Shown one piece after another: positions 54,785-62,790 of a stretch of DNA of 64,000 nucleotides. The notes under the pieces were generated by a model that saw nothing but the letters and a program-made list of their open reading frames with translations, searched no databases and was not told the DNA's origin. This DNA is from Micropruina glycogenica (GTDB lineage Bacteria; Actinomycetota; Actinomycetes; Propionibacteriales; Propionibacteriaceae). Within the stretch, counting starts at the first letter, position 1. Each line of letters starts with the position of its first letter. The translations under genes and the position numbers were made by a program. The stretch is from the NCBI RefSeq assembly GCF_900289045.1, contig NZ_LT985188.1:124001-188000 (forward strand). The letters are read 5' to 3'.

Positions 54785-55059
54785 GCACCACAGACGCTGA
54801 TCACCGCCGGTGAAGCCCGTCGAGACCTTCGCGTGGCGAGGCGTTCGATAGCTCACCCAGCGGCTCGGTCACTTTGGTCGAGGTTGTCGAGACCTCCTGT
54901 GGCTTTCGACAAGCTCGACCAAGGGTTCGGCCGGTCGACCAGCGTGGCACAGTGCGTCGAGCGCGAACGAGAGATCCCTGCTTCCGCTGTCTTGCGATGC
55001 CTGACTCGGCCCTCGCCAACCGGCGAGCCGCTTGGGGCACACGCCATTAGGCTGTGCGC

Positions 55060-56409
55060 GTGCGAAATCAGCAGCTTTCCGTCTTGGTCGTCGGCAGCGG
55101 TGGGCGCGAACACGCGCTTGCTCTGGCATTGTCGCACGACCCGTCCGTCACCAGACTGTTCTGCGCGCCCGGCAACCCCGGCACGGCAACCGTGGCCACC
55201 AACTATCCGGTCGACATCAACGACGCCCGGGCCGTCGTCACCCTGGCCCGCCGGTTGCGGGTCGACCTGGTGGTCATCGGCCCCGAGGCGCCCTTGGTGG
55301 CCGGCGTCGCCGACGCCGTTCGGGGGGCCGGCATCGCGTGCTTCGGGCCGTCCAAGGCCGCGGCCCGGCTCGAGGGGTCGAAGGCGTTCGCGAAAGAGTT
55401 GATGGCGGCCGCCGGGGTGCCCACGGCTCGGTCGCGCTACTGCGAGACTCTGGACGAGGTCGCTCATGCACTCGACCACTTCGGCGCCCCCCACGTGGTG
55501 AAGGACGACGGGCTGGCGGCCGGCAAGGGCGTCATCGTCACCCACGACCGGGCTGCTGCGCTCGCGCACGCCGAGGGTTGCCTGCCGGTGGTGGTCGAAG
55601 AGTTTCTGGACGGGCCCGAGGTGAGCCTGTTCGCGATCACCGATGGCCTCACGGCCCTGCCGCTGCAGCCGGCCCAGGACTTCAAGCGCGTCGGTGACGG
55701 CGACAGCGGCCCGAACACCGGCGGCATGGGCGCCTACACGCCGCTGCCGTGGGCGCCGCCCGGGCTGGTCGACGAGATCATGGAGAGCGTGATCGAGCCC
55801 ACGATCGCCGAACTGGGCCGGCAGGGCACGCCCTTCGTCGGGTTGTTGTACGCGGGGCTGGCGCTCACCTCGAAGGGCCTGCGGGTGGTCGAGTTCAACG
55901 TGCGCTTCGGCGATCCCGAGACCCAGGCGGTGCTGGCCGCGCTCGATTCGCCGTTGGGCCAGGTGCTCTACGCGGCCGCCACCGGCGACCTCGAAGACGT
56001 GGGCGAACTGGCCTGGAAGCCGGGCTCGGCGGTGGCCGTGGTGCTCGCTGCGAACGGGTACCCGGGCCAGCCGTCGCTGGGTGGGGTGATCGACGGACCG
56101 CGGTTGCAGGGCTCGAGCGACAACGTGCACATCGTGCATGCCGGCACGGCGCTGAACGACGCGGGTGAACTGGTGGCGTCCGGCGGTCGGGTGCTCGCCG
56201 TGGTGGCCCAGGCGTCCACGCTGAGCCAGGCGCGGGCCGATGCCTACGCCGGGGTGGCCGACCTGGACGCCCCGAGCCTGTTCTGCCGCAGCGACATCGC
56301 CGAGCGGGCCGAGCAGGGCGACATCGAGGTGTCGAAGACCTATCAGGTCAACTCCAGCTACGCCCAGTACCTGGCCGACGTGGCCGAGGGTGACGCGGGG
56401 GAGTGGTGA
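55060..56409 (+). CDS. purD: Phosphoribosylamine-glycine ligase (GAR synthetase)
   Basis: Second step of purine synthesis; an ATP-grasp ligase of 449 residues. Motifs: VLVVGSGGREHALALAL, GPEAPLVAGVADAVRGAGI, CFGPSKAAARLEGSKAFAKE, VVKDDGLAAGKGVIV, GPNTGGMGAYTPLPW and VVEFNVRFGDPETQAVL (metal site). The last 25 residues (after RSDIAERAEQGD) look like an added tail compared with typical PurD. GTG 55060 is preferred because TAGGCT (55048-55053) lies 6 bases upstream; GTG 55054 abuts that hexamer. No purine gene is directly adjacent, but purB lies 0.9 kb downstream. Confidence 0.96.
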   Translation: MRNQQLSVLVVGSGGREHALALALSHDPSVTRLFCAPGNPGTATVATNYPVDINDARAVVTLARRLRVDLVVIGPEAPLVAGVADAVRGAGIACFGPSKAAARLEGSKAFAKELMAAAGVPTARSRYCETLDEVAHALDHFGAPHVVKDDGLAAGKGVIVTHDRAAALAHAEGCLPVVVEEFLDGPEVSLFAITDGLTALPLQPAQDFKRVGDGDSGPNTGGMGAYTPLPWAPPGLVDEIMESVIEPTIAELGRQGTPFVGLLYAGLALTSKGLRVVEFNVRFGDPETQAVLAALDSPLGQVLYAAATGDLEDVGELAWKPGSAVAVVLAANGYPGQPSLGGVIDGPRLQGSSDNVHIVHAGTALNDAGELVASGGRVLAVVAQASTLSQARADAYAGVADLDAPSLFCRSDIAERAEQGDIEVSKTYQVNSSYAQYLADVAEGDAGEW

Positions 56410-56441
56410 GGCGGTTTCGGGCTGCTCGCTAGGCTGGAATG

Positions 56442-57220
56442 ATGCGTTCTTCTCGAATCTCCGCTGCCGCCGCCTGTGCCGTGCTGGTGCTCGCCGTGGC
56501 GCAGGCCGTCGCGGTGGTACTGCCGTTGTGGCTGTTCGGCACCGACCCCAACTCCGACGAGTCGACCTGCTGATCAACCCCGCCGGTTACGCCTTCACCA
56601 TCTGGGCGGTCATCTACCTGGCGTGCATCGCCACCGGTGTGGTGTTCGTGCACACCCGGGTTTCGGGCAACCCGTCGGCCCAGCGGTTGACCGTCGACCT
56701 CGCCGTTGCCTGTGCCGCGGCTGCGTCGTGGCTGCTGGTGTCGGCGGCGTCCATCGACTGGCTGCCCTCGGTGCTGCTCACCGTGATGGTCGTGGTGCTG
56801 ATCGACGCCGCACTGATCGCTGCCCGGCCGGCCGCTGCCGACGTCGACGCGCGAATCACCCTGCTGGTGCGCACCACGATGGGAAACTACGCAGCGTGGG
56901 CCAGCGCCGCGGTCTTTCTCAACTGGGCCGCCGATCTGGGCCGATCAGTCGCTGATCCGCAGGCGCTGGGTTGGCAACTCGCGCTGTTGATCGCGGCCGC
57001 GGCGCTCGGGGTGGCGGTGACCTACCTGGTCGGTTCGGCGCTGCCTGGCTACCCGATCACGCTGCTGTGGGCGTTGGTTGCGATCATCGTGAACGCCGCC
57101 GGACGGTCGACCGTGGTGGTCGCGGTTGCCGCCATCGGCATCGCCGCGGTGATCGCGGCGTACCTCGCCTCGCGCCGCCGTCACGACCGGCTGGTGGTCG
57201 CCGCCGGCAGCACCGCGTGA
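56442..57220 (+). pseudogene. Frameshifted membrane protein, TspO/MBR-like
   Basis: ATG 56442, 6 bases after TAGGCT (56430-56435), begins a hydrophobic signal-like start (ISAAAACAVLVLAVAQAVAV) and reads to a TGA at 56571-56573. From about 56560, the -1 frame continues as a membrane protein (NPAGYAFTIWAVIYLACIA and later LINWAADLG-type and VTYLVGSALPGYPITLLWA stretches) to 57220. The joined product, about 258 residues with six helices, resembles actinobacterial tryptophan-rich sensory (TspO/MBR)-like membrane proteins. The break lies around 56545-56565. It is a one-base deletion, a programmed shift or a sequence error. Confidence 0.75.
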
Positions 57221-57296
57221 CTGCCCGGTCGGCGCACCCGTCCCGCTCCGTCCACGGCTGCACCTGAGAGCAGCAGGCTCGTGAAAGCATGAACCC

Positions 57297-58727
57297 ATGA
57301 CCGTTCCCAACGTGCTGGCCACCCGTTATGCGTCCGAACAGATGCGGGCGATCTGGAGCCCCGAGCAGAAGATCGTGGCCGAGCGCCGGCTCTGGCTGGC
57401 CGTGCTGAAGGCGCAGAAAGACCTGGGCGTCGACTTCGGCGGCGCCGACGCGGCCGAAGTAATCGCCGACTACCAGCGGGTGCTCGAGCAGGTCGATCTA
57501 GCCTCGATCGAGGCCCGCGAGCGGGTCACCCGGCACGACGTGAAGGCGCGCATCGAAGAGTTCAACGCGCTGGCCGGGCATGAGCACGTGCACAAGGGCA
57601 TGACCAGCCGCGACCTCACCGAGAACATCGAGCAGTACCAGGTGCTGAGCGGTCTGAAGCTGGTGCGCGAGCGCATCGTCACCGTTCTGGTCGCCCTGTC
57701 GCGGCTCGCCGTGCAGTACCGCGATCAAGCGCTCACCGGACGGTCGCACAACGTCGCCGCGCAGCTCACCACTCTGGGCAAGCGGTTCGCGACGGCCGCG
57801 GACGAACTGCTGGTCGCGTTCGCGCGCGTCGATGAGCTGATCAACCGCTACCCGGCCCGCGGCATCAAGGGCCCGATGGGCACCGCGCAGGACATGCTCG
57901 ACCTGCTCGGCGGCAGCGCCAAGAAGCAGTTGGCGCTCGAGAACCAGATCGGCCAGTACCTGGGCTTCGCCCGCATCTTCACCTCGACCGGCCAGGTGTA
58001 CCCGCGTTCGCTCGACTACGAGGTGTTGACCGCCCTGGTGCAGGTGGCGGCGGCGCCGTCCAACGTGGCGACGACCATTCGGCTGATGGCCGGCCACGAG
58101 CTGGTCACCGAAGGATTCAAAGAGGGCCAGGTCGGGTCGTCGGCCATGCCCCACAAGATGAACACCCGCTCGTGCGAGCGGGTCAACGGGCTGGCGGTGG
58201 TGCTGCGCGGGTACGCCACGATGGTGGGCGAGCTGGCCGGCGACCAGTGGAACGAGGGTGACGTGTCGTGCTCGGTGGTGCGACGGGTGGCGTTGCCCGA
58301 CGCCTTCTACGCCCTGGACGGCCTGTTCGAGACGTTCCTGACGGTGCTGGCCGAGTTCGGCGCGTTCCCGGCCGTGATCGAGGCCGAACTGGCCCGCTAC
58401 CTGCCGTTCCTGACCACCACGAAGGTGCTGATGGCGGCCGTCCGCAACGGGGTGGGTCGCGAGGTCGCGCACGAGGCGATCAAAGAGCACGCCGTGGCGG
58501 TGGCGCTGGGGTTGCGGCAGGGGGCGCGCACCAACGACCTGCTCGACCGGCTGGCGGCCGACTCTCGGCTGGGGCTCACCCGTGAGCAGTTGGAGGCCAC
58601 CCAGGCCGACCCGCTCGAACTCACCGGCGCGGCCCGCGATCAGGTCGACGACGTGGCCGACAAGGTGAAACGCATCGCCAAGAAGTACCCGGCCGCCGCG
58701 GGCTACACCCCCGGCTCGGTGCTCTGA
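57297..58727 (+). CDS. purB: Adenylosuccinate lyase
   Basis: Cleaves SAICAR and adenylosuccinate in purine synthesis; 476 residues. Signature GQVGSSAMPHKMNTRSCERVNGL (catalytic Ser loop) is unmistakable; EHVHKGMTSRDLTENIEQYQ and ALTGRSHNVAAQLTTLGKR hold the other active-site residues. Length suits the actinobacterial form. AAGCAT lies 6 bases before the ATG, a plausible leaderless -10. Directly after the stop comes a 23 bp tandem array. With purA and purD, it shows that three purine genes lie in this 8 kb stretch. Confidence 0.98.
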   Translation: MTVPNVLATRYASEQMRAIWSPEQKIVAERRLWLAVLKAQKDLGVDFGGADAAEVIADYQRVLEQVDLASIEARERVTRHDVKARIEEFNALAGHEHVHKGMTSRDLTENIEQYQVLSGLKLVRERIVTVLVALSRLAVQYRDQALTGRSHNVAAQLTTLGKRFATAADELLVAFARVDELINRYPARGIKGPMGTAQDMLDLLGGSAKKQLALENQIGQYLGFARIFTSTGQVYPRSLDYEVLTALVQVAAAPSNVATTIRLMAGHELVTEGFKEGQVGSSAMPHKMNTRSCERVNGLAVVLRGYATMVGELAGDQWNEGDVSCSVVRRVALPDAFYALDGLFETFLTVLAEFGAFPAVIEAELARYLPFLTTTKVLMAAVRNGVGREVAHEAIKEHAVAVALGLRQGARTNDLLDRLAADSRLGLTREQLEATQADPLELTGAARDQVDDVADKVKRIAKKYPAAAGYTPGSVL

Positions 58728-58734
58728 CGGTTCA

Positions 58735-58952
58735 GGGGACGGTTCTCCAACCGGTGAGGGGACGGTTCTCCAACCGGTGAGGGGACGGTTCTCCAACCGG
58801 TGAGGGGACGGTTCTGCAACCGGTGAGGGGACGGTTCTCCAACCGGTGAGGGGACGGTTCTGCAACCGGTGAGGGGACGGTTCTCCAACCGGTGAGGGGA
58901 CGGTTCTCCAACCGGTGAGGGGACGGTTCTCCAACCGTCCGAGAACCGTCCC
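58735..58952. repeat. 23 bp tandem array of GGGGACGGTTCT units
   Basis: Eight full units of 23 bp (GGGGACGGTTCTCCAACC followed by GGTGA; two units have CTGC instead of CTCC) run from 58735 to 58918. A partial ninth follows, closed by an inverted copy GAGAACCGTCCC (58941-58952). The array starts 8 bases after the purB stop. It lacks spacers and is not CRISPR. Confidence 0.95.
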
Positions 58953-59172
58953 GGCTGCCGCGTCGCGATCTACAGCGCGGGACTTCTTGCAGACTGAGCC
59001 TATCGCCACCTCAGCGAGGCGAGGTCTCGAAAGGCTCGACCACCGATGCCGCCATCGGTTAGTACTGCCGTCCTGGGTAACTCATGCCGGGTTATTTCGC
59101 GGCACCAGTTCTTTGAGGCGGCAGCAGAGATGATGCCGCCATCAGTGATCGTGAGCCTGCGCGCTTCGCCGT
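58953..59172. other. Gap after the tandem array
   Basis: These 220 bases, with the array before them, make a 445-base stretch without a gene. They hold CTCGACC-type motifs near 59025-59040 but nothing else recognised. Confidence 0.6.
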
Positions 59173-60306
59173 TCAGGACTTGATGACGATCTTCGCCGAC
59201 TTGTTGGGCAACTCGACGTAGGTCTGACCCGGCGCCATCGACAGCGGGCTGCCGTCGTCGAGGGTGAACTCGAACAGCTCTTCGATGCTGCCCTTCTTCC
59301 ACGTGCCGGTCACGTACTTGCCGCCGTGAAAGTAGTGGAACGGGCCCGAGGTGTCGATGATGTCGTGAATGGGTTCGTCGTGGCCCGAGCCGCTGTAGAT
59401 CTTGTCGTAGTGCTGTTTGGCCCGAATGATCAGCACGTTGTCGGGGGCCACCCGTTTGCCGCCGGCCAGAACGTGCGGGCCCCAAGGCATACTGCGTAGC
59501 CAGGTGCCGGTTTTCTCGCTCCAGGTGTAGCTCATGTTGTAGCTGTTGCCGCTCTTCCACGGAACACTGATCGAGGCAGCGGTCTTGCCGTCGCGAGTGC
59601 TGGCCACCTTGGCGTCACCGAACGGAAAGTAGACCTGCGGCGGCCCGTCGCGAAACTTCTTGGTCTGCTTGGCGAGCACCGACGGGTGGCACACCACGGC
59701 CCGGTCGTAGTACGTGTTGCCCTGGTACACCCGCACCCGGGCCGAGTCGATGCCGTACGACCCGGTGCCCTTGGTGTTCATGTACGACAACATGCCTTCG
59801 AGGTAGCTGCCGTAGTGCTTCACGTACTTGAGCACCCAGCCGGTCGCGCCGGTGTTGCCGATGATCGCGTGCATGGGGCTGAGCAGCGGAATGTCCACCG
59901 GACGAATCGAGCGCACCGGGCCCACCGATTCGGCCATCTTCGAGTGGAACACCGGCACCAGCCGGGTGCTGCTGTAGCCGGCGGAGTCGCGGTAGCCGTC
60001 CAACTCGACGAACACGATGTCGGCCTCGTCGAGGCCCCGCTGCGGGTGCTCGTTCTTGTTGTCGGGCACCTTCACCGCCACCGCGGCGTGTTTGGCGTCG
60101 TCGGCGTCCTTGAGCAGCTTGCCCGACAGCGGCCAGCGGGGCCTGGTGTCGACCGAAACGGACGGGGATGGGCTGGGCGACGCGCTCGTCGACGGCGCGA
60201 CGGACCCACTGGTGGACGGACTCGGCGTACCCGAGCAGCCCGCGGCCACAGCACCCGCGGTTGCGAGCAGGCCGACGAGCGCCGTTCGACGGCTCAGTTC
60301 ATGCAT
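59173..60306 (-). CDS. DUF3048 lipoprotein (YerB-like)
   Basis: An exported lipoprotein of 377 residues. The signal has twin arginines (SRRTALVGLLATAGAVAAGC) and a lipobox ending in Cys24, so a Tat-exported lipoprotein is likely. A Ser/Pro-rich linker (25-60) precedes the DUF3048 domain: AVAVKVPDNKNEHPQRGLDEADIVFVE, GPVRSIRPVDIPLL and GNTGATGWVLKYV, with the C-terminal half VPWKSGNSYNMSYTWSEKTGTW and LIIRAKQHYDKIYSGSGH. The family is found in Gram-positives; its function is unknown. The start ATG follows an overlapping ATGCATG; no clear ribosome site. Confidence 0.9.
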   Translation of the reverse strand: MHELSRRTALVGLLATAGAVAAGCSGTPSPSTSGSVAPSTSASPSPSPSVSVDTRPRWPLSGKLLKDADDAKHAAVAVKVPDNKNEHPQRGLDEADIVFVELDGYRDSAGYSSTRLVPVFHSKMAESVGPVRSIRPVDIPLLSPMHAIIGNTGATGWVLKYVKHYGSYLEGMLSYMNTKGTGSYGIDSARVRVYQGNTYYDRAVVCHPSVLAKQTKKFRDGPPQVYFPFGDAKVASTRDGKTAASISVPWKSGNSYNMSYTWSEKTGTWLRSMPWGPHVLAGGKRVAPDNVLIIRAKQHYDKIYSGSGHDEPIHDIIDTSGPFHYFHGGKYVTGTWKKGSIEELFEFTLDDGSPLSMAPGQTYVELPNKSAKIVIKS

Positions 60307-60401
60307 GCCACACAAGGTACAACCTCGCATCACACCCCAAAGGTCAAGGCTGGCATCATGGGCGGGGCGCCGTCGTCGCGGCGCAGCAGCCGGAGGTGAC
60401 C

Positions 60402-61223
60402 GTGGGGCAGCCGACCTGGATCGAGCGCGGCGTTCCCGGCCGTCACGGCGAGGTCAGGGTGCGCGAGTACACCCCCGACGGCGAGCCGTCCGGCCCGCGG
60501 CTGGTGTGGGTGCACGGGGGTGGCTGGGTGGTCGGCACGCTCGACGAACCCGAGGCTCACGCCGTCAGCATGGCAGTGGCGAAGGCCGGATTTCCGGTCA
60601 CCAGCGTCGAGTACGGACTGCTGCCGATGTTTCCGCTGGTCGGGCCGTTGCGGCTCCGGCCGTCGCCGTTTCGCTACCCGGTCAGTCAAGACCAGGTGAT
60701 GGACGCCTGGCTCGACGCCCAGCGCAGCCACGGCGGTGCGATGTGGCTGGGTGGTGCGAGCGCCGGCGCCTGCCTGGCGGCGGCGGTCGCGCTGCGGTTG
60801 CGTGACGGTGAGGGCAGTCGTCCGGCCGGCCTGGCGTTTCTGTACGGGCTGTTCCACGGGGTGCTGCCCGAACCGTCGGCGTCGCTGCGCCGGCGCATGT
60901 TCGGGGTGTCCGACCTGCGGGTCGTGCAAGAGATGGTGCGGCGCGCGGCGGTCAATCACGCCGGCCATGCAGACGACCTGCACAATCACGCGATCTTTCC
61001 CGGGCTGGGCGATCTGACCGGGCTGCCGCCGGTGCACCTGCTGAACGCCGACCGCGACCTGCTGCGTGCCTCGGCCGAGAACTTCGCCCACCGGCTCACC
61101 CAGGCGGACGTTCCGCACGAGGGTTGGTACCTGCACGGCACCACGCACGGCTTTCTGGCCCGTCCCGAGAAGCCGCCGTTCGGCGTCGGCGTGCGCGCGA
61201 TCGCGGGGTGGCTGGCCGGCTGA
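60402..61223 (+). CDS. Alpha/beta hydrolase of the HSL family
   Basis: An esterase/lipase-type enzyme of 273 residues. The oxyanion motif WVHGGGWVVGTLDEPEAHA (HGGGW), nucleophile elbow WLGGASAGACLAA, acid HLLNADRDLLRASAE and HGTTHGFLARP with the catalytic His are all present in order, as in the hormone-sensitive lipase group. GTG 60402 is chosen because CGGAGG lies 5 bases upstream; an in-frame GTG at 60396 would overlap that site. Substrate unknown. The gene is divergent from the DUF3048 gene and followed by the 103 bp direct repeat. Confidence 0.88.
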   Translation: MGQPTWIERGVPGRHGEVRVREYTPDGEPSGPRLVWVHGGGWVVGTLDEPEAHAVSMAVAKAGFPVTSVEYGLLPMFPLVGPLRLRPSPFRYPVSQDQVMDAWLDAQRSHGGAMWLGGASAGACLAAAVALRLRDGEGSRPAGLAFLYGLFHGVLPEPSASLRRRMFGVSDLRVVQEMVRRAAVNHAGHADDLHNHAIFPGLGDLTGLPPVHLLNADRDLLRASAENFAHRLTQADVPHEGWYLHGTTHGFLARPEKPPFGVGVRAIAGWLAG

Positions 61224-61227
61224 GTTG

Positions 61228-61433
61228 GGACGAGGCTACGTCCGGTTGGTCGAGATGCTCACCGGTTCGTTCGTGGTCGGCAGAGATCCCGGCTTTCGCC
61301 GGGATGACGGGGAGCGAGTTGGCTGACCACGGACGAGGCTACGTCCGGTTGGTCGAGATGCTCACCGGTTCGTTCGTGGTCGGCAGAGATCCCGGCCTTC
61401 GCCGGGATGACGGGGAGCGAGTTGGCCGACCCC
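61228..61433. repeat. 103 bp direct duplication
   Basis: Two nearly identical 103 bp units (61228-61330 and 61331-61433), each with a GGTCGAGATGCTCACC stretch and a CCCGGC..TTCGCCGGG hairpin, lie right behind the HSL-type hydrolase gene. A further CATCCCGGCG-type hairpin follows at about 61438-61459. No gene is present between 61224 and 61500. Confidence 0.95.
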
Positions 61434-61500
61434 TTCGTCATCCCGGCGCATGCCGGGATGACGATCCGTCACAGAGCGGCAGCACCTGGTTTCGACAGGC

Positions 61501-62790
61501 TCAACCAGCGAAAGTCAGCGGCGGCAGCGGCTTAGCGTAGACCCAACGCGCGATCAGGCCCGCCACGTCGCCCTTTGTGTACCGCTGGGCGAAATCGACG
61601 AACGCCGGAGTCGTGACCACGCCCCACCGGTTCGCGGCCGTCCAGTCACGCAGCATGTCGAAGAACCGGTCACCCAGCAGAGCCCGCAGCGCGTGCAGGG
61701 TGAGCGCCCCCCGCTTGTACACCCGGTCGTCGAACATGTCGTCGCGGCCCGGATCGCCGAGCAACAAGTCCTGCGGCAGCGCGGCCAGCTTGCGGTGATG
61801 CTCGCGCGCCAGTTCGTCGGCGCTTCGCCCCCCGGACGCCTCAGACCACAGCCACTCGCTGTAGCAGGCGAATCCTTCGTGCAGCCAGATGTCGGCCCAG
61901 GTGGCGGCGGTCAGGCTGTTGCCGAACCACTGGTGGGCCAGTTCGTGCGCGACCAGGCGTTCGTTGTTCCAGCCCGCCACCGCGTGATTGGCGCCGAAGG
62001 TCGACAGTGTCTGTGCCTCGAGCGGAATCTCCAGGTCGTCGGCGGTGATCACCACCGCGTAGCCGTCGAACGGGTAGGGGCCGAACAGCCCGGTGAACAC
62101 CTCGAGCATGTCGGCCTGACGCTCGAACGCGGTGCCCACGCCCACCGGCACCGTGCGCGGGTGCAGCACCTCCACCTCGCCGGCCGCCGTGCTCACGTAG
62201 CGTCCGATGTGCAGCACCGCCAGGTAGGGCGCCATCGGCTGTGCCTGCACGTAGCGCCAGGTCGTGCGGCCCGAGCGTCGCTCGCGCCCGGCCAGCACAC
62301 CGTTGGCCACCACCCGATAGCCGTCGGCCACCGTGATCGCGAACCGGTAGCTGGCCTTGTCATCGGGCCGGTCGTTGCACGGAAACCACGACGGCGCCCC
62401 GCACGGCTGCGCGGCCACCAGCACGCCGTCGGTGAGTTCTTCCCAGCCGACCGGCCCGAACACGCTCGGCATCGGACGCGGCTTGCCCGCATAGTCGATC
62501 TCGACGCTCAGCCGCGACCCCGCCTTGACCGGCGAGGCCAACGCGATGCGCAGCTTGCGGTCGCGATGGGTGAACCGCGCCGGCCGTCCACCCACCTTCA
62601 CCTTCGTCACGGTCAACCCGTACAGGTCGAGCGCCACCTGATCGAGCGGCTCGGCGGCCTCGATCTCGAGCACCGCCCGCGCACTGAGGTGGTTGGTGGC
62701 GATGCGGTAGTCGAGGTCGAGGTCGTACGCCCGCACGCCGAATCGACGATTGCCGTGCCCGGGAACATAGGCGTCGGCTGCGGGCATCAT
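61501..62790 (-). CDS. M1-family aminopeptidase (gluzincin)
   Basis: A zinc aminopeptidase of 429 residues, shorter than PepN. The N-terminal beta-domain (about 20-190, ending PSWFPCNDRPDDKASYRFAITVADGYRVV) leads to the catalytic domain with HELAHQWFG (zinc ligands) and WLHEGFACYSEWLW (third ligand Glu). Where GAMEN is usual the sequence reads EAQTLSTFG, as in some actinobacterial members. The ATG overlaps the stop of the upstream synthetase-like gene (ATGA). Peptidases next to Pls-type synthetases are thought to degrade or process the homopolymer; this is an inference. Confidence 0.9.
   Translation of the reverse strand: MMPAADAYVPGHGNRRFGVRAYDLDLDYRIATNHLSARAVLEIEAAEPLDQVALDLYGLTVTKVKVGGRPARFTHRDRKLRIALASPVKAGSRLSVEIDYAGKPRPMPSVFGPVGWEELTDGVLVAAQPCGAPSWFPCNDRPDDKASYRFAITVADGYRVVANGVLAGRERRSGRTTWRYVQAQPMAPYLAVLHIGRYVSTAAGEVEVLHPRTVPVGVGTAFERQADMLEVFTGLFGPYPFDGYAVVITADDLEIPLEAQTLSTFGANHAVAGWNNERLVAHELAHQWFGNSLTAATWADIWLHEGFACYSEWLWSEASGGRSADELAREHHRKLAALPQDLLLGDPGRDDMFDDRVYKRGALTLHALRALLGDRFFDMLRDWTAANRWGVVTTPAFVDFAQRYTKGDVAGLIARWVYAKPLPPLTFAG

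Noticed and set aside
58735-58952. 23 bp array as CRISPR or as a coding repeat
   Set aside because: No spacers; the 23-base period is not a multiple of three, so any frame through it changes reading at each unit.
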